In this document: piece after piece, positions 1 to 5,904 of the stretch
Numbering within the stretch: position 1 is the first letter of the stretch
How the letters are laid out: each line of letters begins with the position of its first letter
Source: Lactococcus petauri
GTDB lineage: Bacteria; Bacillota; Bacilli; Lactobacillales; Streptococcaceae
NCBI RefSeq assembly: GCF_002154895.1
Contig: NZ_MUIZ01000002.1
Coordinates: 1-64,000, forward strand
Length of the DNA: 64,000 nt
Reading direction: 5' to 3'
Position numbers and translations under genes: made by a program
The notes under the pieces: model-generated
What the model was told of the DNA's origin: nothing
Seen by the model: the letters and a program-made list of their open reading frames with translations, nothing else
Database searches by the model: none

Positions 1-680
1 CATCAATGTCCGATTCAAAATCAGAATCTACAAGCACATCAGACAGTGCATCAAGTTCAGCTTCAGATTCTAAGTCAGAATCAATGAGTGATTCTACAAG
101 TACATCGGACAGTGCATCAACATCAATATCCGATTCAAAATCAGAATCTACAAGCACATCAGACAGTGCATCAACATCAATGTCCGATTCAAAATCAGAA
201 TCAATGAGCACATCAGACAGTGCATCAAGCTCAGCTTCAGATTCTAAGTCAGAATCAATGAGTGATTCTACAAGTACATCGGACAGTGCATCAACATCAA
301 TGTCTGATTCAAAATCAGAATCAATGAGCACATCAGACAGTGCATCAAGTTCAGCTTCAGATTCTAAGTCAGAATCAATGAGTGATTCTACAAGTGCATC
401 AGATAGTACTTCAAGCTCAGCTTCAGATTCTAAGTCAGAATCAATGAGTGATTCTACAAGTACATCAGACAGTGCATCAAGCTCAGCTTCAGATTCAAGA
501 TCAGAATCAATGAGTGATTTATATAATTACCCAAGTACAATTGCAACTAATTCCAATGGATATGGTAATCTGCCAAAAACAGGGGATAAAGAAAATATAG
601 TTTTGAATAGCCTAGGAATCGGTTTATTATGTTCTGCTTCACTTTTTTCTTTACGCAGAAGTAAGAATAAAAAGAGCTGA
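1..680 (+). CDS. Serine-rich repeat LPxTG cell-wall adhesin, 3' part only
   Basis: This is the C-terminal part of a surface adhesin; the open frame runs off the left edge, so its true start lies outside the window. Up to about base 515 it encodes Ser/Asp/Lys/Glu repeats of the SDSxSxS type. A short non-repetitive segment follows, then a sortase signal NLPKTGDKE, a hydrophobic stretch (NSLGIGLLCSASLF) and a basic tail RRSKNKK. This is the standard wall-sorting layout. Known SRR adhesins are O-glycosylated and exported by the accessory Sec system; none of those genes is in the window. The ATG at base 6 is an internal Met codon of the repeat, not a start. The C-terminal anchor makes the class call safe; the ligand is unknown. 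Confidence 0.92.
   Translation, partial: SMSDSKSESTSTSDSASSSASDSKSESMSDSTSTSDSASTSISDSKSESTSTSDSASTSMSDSKSESMSTSDSASSSASDSKSESMSDSTSTSDSASTSMSDSKSESMSTSDSASSSASDSKSESMSDSTSASDSTSSSASDSKSESMSDSTSTSDSASSSASDSRSESMSDLYNYPSTIATNSNGYGNLPKTGDKENIVLNSLGIGLLCSASLFSLRRSKNKKS
3..515 (+). repeat. Degenerate tandem repeats coding for Ser-rich SDSxSxS units
   Basis: Near-identical blocks recur, for example the segment starting tcagcttcagattctaag near 58, 232, 352, 418 and 484. They alternate with blocks coding SDSKSESTSTSDSAS or SDSKSESMSTSDSAS. The arrangement is typical of SRR adhesin stalks, which vary in length by recombination. Copy number here could be affected by assembly. Confidence 0.9.
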
Positions 681-729
681 TTTAATGCTAAAAAGTAAGG
701 AATAGAAGAAGTAAGATAAAATATCAAAT

Positions 730-1086
730 ATGGAAAACTTAATACTATATTATAAAGAAAATTCTGAGCAATGTTCGCAGGCAATTAAGTGGTTGAAGGC
801 ACATAATCTTGCAGTAGAGCTAAGAGAAATTGAGTCTATAACACGTAGAGAAATATTTCAACTAATCTACTTATCCGGTATGGATCTACCCGATATTCTT
901 ACAAAATTAAATAAGTATTCTCTGAAACAACAAGTTAAGATAAAATATTTGAGTAGGTTACGCTTTGGTGAAAGTTTAATTTATTTAGAAAAGCATTCAG
1001 AGCTATTAGAAGTACCCATTATTCTCTCAAATGAACATTCATTATCAGGTTATAACGAGCAGAAAATACAAACTTTCTTGACCTAG
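730..1086 (+). CDS. Spx/ArsC-like thioredoxin-fold protein with a single active-site Cys
   Basis: A 118-residue protein of the Spx/ArsC family size. The N-terminus MENLILYYKENSEQCSQAI matches the Spx active-site loop, but the first Cys of CxxC is Ser (SEQC), leaving one Cys. The C-terminal EVPIILSNEH...GYNEQKIQTFL matches the Spx RRPIIVDD...GYNEDEIRRFL segment. Spx proteins bind the RNA polymerase alpha subunit and redirect transcription under disulfide stress; a mono-Cys form could not make the intramolecular disulfide. It begins 50 bases after the adhesin and ends at a hairpin terminator. No clear ribosome site precedes the ATG; a TAAAAT box ends 8 bases before it. The family is fairly sure, the role is not. 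Confidence 0.7.
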   Translation: MENLILYYKENSEQCSQAIKWLKAHNLAVELREIESITRREIFQLIYLSGMDLPDILTKLNKYSLKQQVKIKYLSRLRFGESLIYLEKHSELLEVPIILSNEHSLSGYNEQKIQTFLT

Positions 1087-1094
1087 TATGTATT

Positions 1095-1138
1095 AAAAAC
1101 ATGAAGCAGAAATTTAAAAGCTAGCTTCATGTTTTTTT
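1095..1138 (+). terminator. Rho-independent terminator after the Spx-like gene
   Basis: A 13-bp stem aaaaacatgaagc / gcttcatgttttt with a 16-base loop, followed by a T run. It ends the adhesin/Spx-like region. Confidence 0.85.
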
Positions 1139-1149
1139 GTACCTTTATC

Positions 1150-1890
1150 TTAGTAGAATATAGAAAGTTGAAAAAGTTGCAAAGAGTAGTAATACGGGCT
1201 TAAAATGATATTAGTTAGTTATTATAACTACTAAAATAAAGTAAGCCATAATAAAAACAGGTTCTCTCAAATATTACTTTCTAGGAAACTTGAAGTTTCT
1301 AGAAACATAGTCAAAAGATATCTGGATAAAGACAATGAAGAAATGCTTACTTAGCTGACAACAACACGAATAAGAAAATAGAAAGTAGAAATATACCATA
1401 TCTTAATCTCTGAACTCAAAAAATTTTGACCTCTCTCCCCCCATAGAACTATGATCAGCTAGAAGAAAGAGGATCTATGCGTGGAGATATCCTTTTTACT
1501 TAAGTCTTTGAAGCTTACCATTAAATGGCTCATTTTTAAGAGTATGCTTCTTATGAGCCTGAATCTAAAGGATAGATTAAGAATGTTATTAGTTTTATCC
1601 AAAAAATTCTTTCTAAAAATAGAACATACATAGGTCTTGAAATATAGAATCATAAGGTAAAAAACTGGTTTAAATATAAAGAGAATAGTAGGTAATATAA
1701 TGAGATAGGAAAGTGTACTTTTGTCGCTTATAAAGAGACTAAGAAAATCTTGGCAGACCATGAAATTACTATTGAAAAAGGTATTTTTATTTAAAAGAGA
1801 GTCCAGTTACGTAATTGGATTCTCAATGTAAAGGGACTTCTCAAAGAAGTATTTGAAATATTGTCACAAGAAAATGAAGATTAAAAAGTA
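1150..1890 (+). pseudogene. Decayed IS21-family (IstA-like) transposase remnant
   Basis: There is no intact frame, but recognisable pieces survive on the + strand in shifting frames. Around 1279-1345 the DNA reads LSRKLEVSRNIVKRYLDKD, a helix-turn-helix like that of IstA. Around 1570-1640 it reads IKNVISFIQK-LSKNRTYIGLE, which resembles the conserved IstA segment VKYLKRNFLPRRxFxDLED. Several stops and frameshifts interrupt both. The assignment is from recalled family motifs. No IstB partner is visible. Confidence 0.45.
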
Positions 1891-2172
1891 ATAAAACTAT
1901 ATTAATTCTTTAACTTTCAAGAAAACATGAATTTTCTCGAAAGTTAAAAGTGTGCTCTACTCCTTATAGACGGAATATTGAATACTTAATAAACCTCCAG
2001 AACAGAAAAATTATATTTATGAATATGAGCTAATTGAATGTCTTTATCTTCTAATTAAAAATATATGTTAGATATTATTTTCCTTACCACTTTCTTCATT
2101 ATTTTAGGAAATAATTATCTTGGTTTATCTATAAACTTAAAATTGTTCTATTGAACCGTATATATAGTTTTT

Positions 2173-2285
2173 ACACTATCAGTTTCTATATGTGCAGATT
2201 TTGCTTAAGTATATGTGTAGATTTTACACTATCAGTTTATAAATATGTAGTTTTTAATTAAGTACATGTGTAGATTTTACACATT
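2173..2285. repeat. 53-bp tandem repeat, about two copies plus a partial third
   Basis: The motif acactatcagttt recurs at 2173 and 2226, and acacattta at 2279, giving a period of exactly 53. Each unit ends with (t)atgtgtagatttt. The region is very AT-rich and has no gene. It lies beside the palindromes at 2431-2492 that carry the same TGTGTA/TACACA core. Confidence 0.75.
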
Positions 2286-2430
2286 TAGAGCTAAAATAAA
2301 CTATCAAGTACTACTTCTTTCTTTTATTTCTTTGGATTTTAAAAACGATTATTCTGAAGAACAATAATTAGAAAGAATGAGAAATGAAATATAGAGTTAA
2401 ATGTACAAATATAAGACATTTAAAGGAGCT

Positions 2431-2453
2431 AAATGTGTAAATATTACACATTT
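2431..2453. repeat. Perfect palindrome, 10-bp arms with 3-base spacer
   Basis: aaatgtgtaa-ata-ttacacattt. It has the same TGTGTA/TACACA core as the larger palindrome 25 bases downstream, which suggests a protein binding site or replication-type repeat rather than chance. Confidence 0.75.
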
Positions 2454-2455
2454 TG

Positions 2456-2492
2456 AAACTCTATATGTGTAGATTTTACACATATAGAGTTT
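2456..2492. repeat. Perfect palindrome, 15-bp arms with 7-base spacer
   Basis: aaactctatatgtgt and acacatatagagttt are exact reverse complements separated by agatttt. There is no T run, so it is not an ordinary terminator. It lies about 300 bases upstream of the integrase. Confidence 0.8.
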
Positions 2493-2510
2493 AATTCAGC
2501 AAAAAAAGTT

Positions 2511-2666
2511 GAAATTGACTCCACTATTTTTGGACCTAAATTAAAAAAACGAAATTGACTCTAAAAGAATTCTTTTTTTCTCATTTTTAAAATTGACTCC
2601 AGTAGAGTTAAATATACTGAACATCATCTATTACTGAATTTATAACAAATTTAGAAATTGACTCCA
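2511..2666. repeat. Four direct repeats of (g)aaattgactcca
   Basis: Copies start near 2511, 2551, 2589 and 2654; the second has gactct. The stretch between the palindromes and the integrase holds no gene. IS21-type elements carry multiple repeats at their ends, so these could be an end of the decayed element upstream, or integrase-related sites. That link is inference. Confidence 0.6.
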
Positions 2667-2797
2667 GAACGTCTAAATTTTGATGAATTCTCATAATAAG
2701 GTGGATAAGGGGGGAGATTAAAAAAATGTTAGCAATAATAAGAGTGTTTATATAAAATAATCTCTGTTAACCAAAAAATAGAAACGGAGATAAAAAA

Positions 2798-3907
2798 GTG
2801 AGATGCTATAGACGTGGGAAAAGTTGGCAATATGAAATTTCTTATACCAAAGGAAAAAATGAAGTGGGTAAAAATATCTATAGTAAAAAAAGAAAGAGTG
2901 GTTTTTCAACAAAAAAAGCAGCCGAAGCTGCAATGATTCGTGATGCATTAACTTTATGTCCAGGAAGTGTAGATATAATTGAAGTAGGATTTGGTGACTA
3001 CTTTGCTCATTGGATAGAACTTTATAAAGGGAATTTATCGCCACACTCTAAAAGCACCATGAGACAAGTACAGAAATTTATTTATGAATACATGGATAAT
3101 TGTCCTGTCGGAAATATTACTAGACACTTCTATCAGGATGCACTTAATAAATATAGTCTGAACCATAGTGAGAGCACTTTAGCTTTATTTCATAGACGGA
3201 TAAAGGAGTGTGTAGAGGATCTGATATTTGATGGTGTAATTTATGAGAATTTTGCGCAGAGGATTAAAATACAGGGACAGCCTAAAAAGTCAAAATTTAA
3301 GGAAAACGTATGTGATGATGATAGTTATTTTAAACTCCTTAATCATGTAAAGAATAATATAGCTACGAAGCGTTCAATTAATACATTTGTTTATATTGCA
3401 ATGGTTACTGGTATGAGGTATTCGGAAGTTGCTTGGCTAAGATGGAGTGATATTGACTTCAAAAAAAAAGTAATTATAGTTCAACCATGGGCAAAGAGAA
3501 ATCTTAAAACAGAATCATCTAATCGCACAATACCCATTAGCTCTGAAACTGTTAAACTTTTAAAAATTCGGAAAAGATGGGTAATAGAGCAGATATCAAA
3601 AGGTGAATTAATTAATGAAGATAATTTGGTATGTAGTACAAAATTTGGAAAGGCAATCTGTAATGCTCCAGCTAATAGGGCCCTAAAAAGGTTAAATAAG
3701 AAACTAGGAATTTCTGAGAACATAACATTACATTCGTTAAGGTATACTTTTGGCTCACGTCTTCTTTATGACGGTGTAAACATTGTTTCAGTCTCAAGAG
3801 TATTAGGTCATTCTGGAACAGTTGTAACTTTAAGAGTATATTCTCATATCATTCAAGGACTCGAAGCTCAGGAGTCTGATAAAATTAGACAATCTATGAA
3901 TTATTAA
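2798..3907 (+). CDS. Tyrosine recombinase / phage-type integrase
   Basis: A 369-residue site-specific recombinase. An N-terminal arm-binding region (RCYRRGKSWQYEISYTKGK) and a SAM-like core-binding region precede the catalytic domain. The catalytic set is visible: Arg in TGMRYSEV, HSLR, LGHSG and the nucleophile Tyr in VYSHI. The GTG start is chosen because GGAG sits 8 bases upstream. No repressor, excisionase or structural phage genes accompany it, so it is probably left over from a degraded prophage or integrative element. The flanks hold repeats that may be binding sites. Confidence 0.93.
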   Translation: MRCYRRGKSWQYEISYTKGKNEVGKNIYSKKRKSGFSTKKAAEAAMIRDALTLCPGSVDIIEVGFGDYFAHWIELYKGNLSPHSKSTMRQVQKFIYEYMDNCPVGNITRHFYQDALNKYSLNHSESTLALFHRRIKECVEDLIFDGVIYENFAQRIKIQGQPKKSKFKENVCDDDSYFKLLNHVKNNIATKRSINTFVYIAMVTGMRYSEVAWLRWSDIDFKKKVIIVQPWAKRNLKTESSNRTIPISSETVKLLKIRKRWVIEQISKGELINEDNLVCSTKFGKAICNAPANRALKRLNKKLGISENITLHSLRYTFGSRLLYDGVNIVSVSRVLGHSGTVVTLRVYSHIIQGLEAQESDKIRQSMNY

Positions 3908-3919
3908 TATCTTAAATTT

Positions 3920-3941
3920 TTTGGCACATATTTGGCACATA
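3920..3941 (+). repeat. Tandem 11-bp direct repeat tttggcacata just after the integrase
   Basis: Two exact abutting copies of tttggcacata lie 13 bases past the integrase stop. The position suits an arm-type or core attachment site, but no second att copy was found in the window. Confidence 0.5.
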
Positions 3942-3958
3942 GAAATTTTCAACAGAAA

Positions 3959-3987
3959 TTGACATAAAAAAATGATTGAGATATAAT
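3959..3987 (+). promoter_or_regulatory. Consensus sigma-A promoter with no gene behind it
   Basis: TTGACA at 3959-3964 and TATAAT at 3982-3987 with exactly 17 bases between. The first ATG downstream (atggcctaa) is followed by a stop after two codons, so the transcript appears non-coding. Confidence 0.7.
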
Positions 3988-3993
3988 AAAGGT

Positions 3994-4066
3994 ACAAAAA
4001 AATGGCCTAAATAAGCACATTTAGACCATATAATGAGCGAACAAACCCAAATTGTTTGCTCAGTAA
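3994..4066 (+). ncRNA. Candidate small RNA with two tandem hairpins
   Basis: Downstream of the consensus promoter come two adjacent stems: atggcctaaat/atttagaccat (one mismatch) and tgagcgaacaa/ttgtttgctca (one G-U). No long T run follows, so the 3' end is uncertain. The rest of the gap to 4267 is AT-rich with nothing else recognisable. This is a structural inference only. Confidence 0.35.
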
Positions 4067-4279
4067 TATATCTTACTAAATATTTTATAAATAGTCAAAA
4101 GATTTTTCTGAGCATATAGGTTTAGGGGTTTGAAGCGAGTATTTTTCTCTTTATTTTTAAGGATTAACGGCTTACCCATATAGTATCAACAAGTGTTTAC
4201 ACAATAAATTAAATAAGTAATTAAAACTTGTCTAATTATATGCTATAATAATATCCTACTAAAACATGTGAGGAACACA

Positions 4280-4480
4280 ATGGACGATCGAATCAGAATA
4301 AGTAGTACATGGCTTGTCATAATAGCAGTTGGTCTTGTTTTATTTAGCTATGGCGCACACTCTCACAAATTATTTTTAGAAGGGCTGGGAGCGATAGCTT
4401 CCGTTGGTGCTCTCTTTTGTGGCTTATCGGGTGTAGTTATTCGGTTGATAAGACGAAAGCGTGGACAACGTTTTAAGTAA
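4280..4480 (+). CDS. Small two-helix membrane protein, unknown function
   Basis: A 66-residue protein starting MDDRIRISSTW. Two hydrophobic segments (WLVIIAVGLVLFSYGA and LGAIASVGALFCGLSGVVI) are followed by a very basic tail RLIRRKRGQRFK. The ATG at 4280 is preferred over the in-frame GTG at 4268 because AGG sits 6 bases before it. The gene is probably real: it has a ribosome site and a strong terminator directly after the stop. I do not recognise a family. Confidence 0.6.
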   Translation: MDDRIRISSTWLVIIAVGLVLFSYGAHSHKLFLEGLGAIASVGALFCGLSGVVIRLIRRKRGQRFK

Positions 4481-4486
4481 TCCCAC

Positions 4487-4526
4487 AAAAAAACATCCTT
4501 ATCTTTTGAAGATGAGGATGTTTTTT
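4487..4526. terminator. Bidirectional terminator
   Basis: A-rich stem aaaacatccttatct / agatgaggatgtttt with T/A runs on both sides, between the convergent small membrane gene and the TM2 gene. Confidence 0.85.
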
Positions 4527-4529
4527 CAT

Positions 4530-4772
4530 TTATCGTGAATATTTACCATCGATAAAGGTAATATCGTCTGTGTCACTATATGTACTATAAGCTTTCACGA
4601 GGGAGATTATCCAGTCGGTGAGTGACCAAATACCAAAAGTCATCCAGTTACATAGAAGTTTAAAGATACCCATGCCGATTTGACCACGCATAAAGCGGTC
4701 AACGCCAAAGTGTCCAACTAAAAAGTTTCCAATCCAAACAAAAATATGTTTGTTAATCTTCTTTTCATTCAT
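4530..4772 (-). CDS. TM2 domain-containing membrane protein
   Basis: An 80-residue protein. The TM2 pattern is clear: GNFLVGHFGVDRFMRGQIGMGIFKLL, then WMTFGIWSLTDWIISL. These are two helices with the Gly-rich, Asp-Arg-Phe turn and the D of the second helix. The start at 4772 is chosen because AGGAG lies 8 bases upstream; a longer reading from 4826 would add 18 unconserved residues. TM2 proteins are widespread small membrane proteins of uncertain function. Confidence 0.8.
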   Translation of the reverse strand: MNEKKINKHIFVWIGNFLVGHFGVDRFMRGQIGMGIFKLLCNWMTFGIWSLTDWIISLVKAYSTYSDTDDITFIDGKYSR

Positions 4773-5016
4773 AAAAGTTTCTCCTTGCCCTTTTAGCGTG
4801 ATTCGCGCACGTATTTCATCCTTCAAGAGACTAGCTTGCGATATAATTTGTTCCCATTTTTTTATCTCTTACTCTTTTCATTATATAGACAAGCTCCCCA
4901 AGATTCAAACATTTAATAAAAATTTTTCAATAAAATATACTCTTTCATTTAGTTAATAATAAATACTTTTTGTATCATCCCATACGTGTGATAAAATGAG
5001 AGAAGGAGGATAAACA

Positions 5017-5646
5017 ATGGATACAACTCAAGCTCTAGCAAAACTTAAAGCTCTTGTAAACACTTCTTTGTATTATAATAAAGATGTGTATGACCGAGAA
5101 AGATTAGAAGAAATGAAAGAAATTCTCTTTGAAATTTCTCAAAAGTTGACCTCTTACTCAAAAAATGAACTGGAATCCTTCTTTAATGAGGATTTAGGTT
5201 ATGTCACACCCAAAGTGGATGTAAGAGCTGTTGTCTTTGAAGATAACAGTCTCTTACTTGTGAAAGAAAAAACTGAAGGAAAATGGTCTTTACCTGGTGG
5301 TTGGGCAGATGTCGGTTATTCCCCTGCAGAAATCGCTCAAAAAGAAGTAAGAGAAGAAAGCGGGCTTGAGGTGATACCTTTGCAGTTGTTTAAGCTGGTT
5401 GATAAGGCCAAACATCCTTATCCTAAAAGCTTGAATTATGTTTATAAGCTCTTCTTTTATTGTGAGCCCAAAACTTTTGAGTTGCATCCGGGATTAGAAA
5501 CTTCGGAGGCACGCTTTTTCTCGCGGGAAGAAGTTGAAAACTTGCAGAATATTTCTGTGGATCGAAACACACGTGAGGACCTTCTGGAAGCTTTTGAATA
5601 TCATAATCATCCAACACCAGGAGCAAGATTTGATCGCGTGCAGTAA
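5017..5646 (+). CDS. NUDIX hydrolase with Nudix_N domain
   Basis: A 209-residue hydrolase of nucleoside diphosphates linked to another moiety. Residues 1-60 form the helical N-terminal domain found in a Gram-positive NUDIX subgroup. The NUDIX box follows, with G at GGWADVGYSPAEIAQKEV and the metal-binding REESGLE. The C-terminal HPTPGARFDRVQ is the usual end of this subgroup. A strong ribosome site (AGAAGGAGG) precedes the ATG. It stands alone with its own promoter-like TAAAAT just upstream. The substrate is not evident. Confidence 0.9.
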   Translation: MDTTQALAKLKALVNTSLYYNKDVYDRERLEEMKEILFEISQKLTSYSKNELESFFNEDLGYVTPKVDVRAVVFEDNSLLLVKEKTEGKWSLPGGWADVGYSPAEIAQKEVREESGLEVIPLQLFKLVDKAKHPYPKSLNYVYKLFFYCEPKTFELHPGLETSEARFFSREEVENLQNISVDRNTREDLLEAFEYHNHPTPGARFDRVQ

Positions 5647-5652
5647 AAGGTG

Positions 5653-5681
5653 GCTCACGAAAATATCAAATATGTTATAAT
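5653..5681 (+). promoter_or_regulatory. Extended -10 promoter of the 5.7-kb ncRNA candidate
   Basis: TGtTATAAT, with the -10 at 5676-5681, predicts a start near 5688, about five bases before the closing stem of the structured RNA. The -35 is poor, as is common with extended -10 promoters. Confidence 0.6.
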
Positions 5682-5687
5682 ATCATT

Positions 5688-5828
5688 ATTCCATGCGGAC
5701 GATGAAAAAGATTGGGCTGTTTAGGATGATTGCCCCTATTGAATAAACGATTACGGAGAAATCAGTGGAGATTTTTACGTTTATCGAACCAAAAAGTAGC
5801 GGGCTGCTGACAGTCCGCATTTTAATTT
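5688..5828 (+). ncRNA. Structured ncRNA candidate upstream of rnr
   Basis: The first and last parts close with a perfect 8-bp helix atgcggac (5693-5700) / gtccgcat (5813-5820), followed by a T-rich run. Inside lies an irregular hairpin with ataaacg/cgtttat and aaatc/gattt, flanked by large unpaired sides. A closed end, an internal bubble and a terminal hairpin recall 6S RNA, but at about 140 nt it is short for 6S and I cannot confirm a family. It could also act as an rnr leader; a second imperfect hairpin lies at about 5840-5880, before the rnr ribosome site. Confidence 0.5.
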
Positions 5829-5904
5829 TTAAAATAATAATGTATGTGCTTGGGATTGAAAAGAATCACCAAAGTGCATAGAGAAAAAGAAATATTGGAG
5901 AAAC

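Noticed and set aside
1-510. Repeats at the left edge as a possible CRISPR or satellite array
   Set aside because: They keep one reading frame and code the Ser-rich stalk; no spacers of constant length.
1459-1761. 100-residue reading frame on the - strand
   Set aside because: It is the antisense of the decayed transposase; no ribosome site, no family, and the + strand shows IstA-like remnants.
2173-2492. CRISPR-like array
   Set aside because: Only two to three units, no distinct spacers, no cas genes; better described as tandem repeat and palindromes.
2798-4267. Complete prophage or ICE
   Set aside because: Only an integrase is present; no repressor, replication, structural or transfer genes within reach.
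4750-4956. 68-residue + strand frame
   Set aside because: It begins inside the TM2 gene in antisense and has no ribosome site; a shadow frame.
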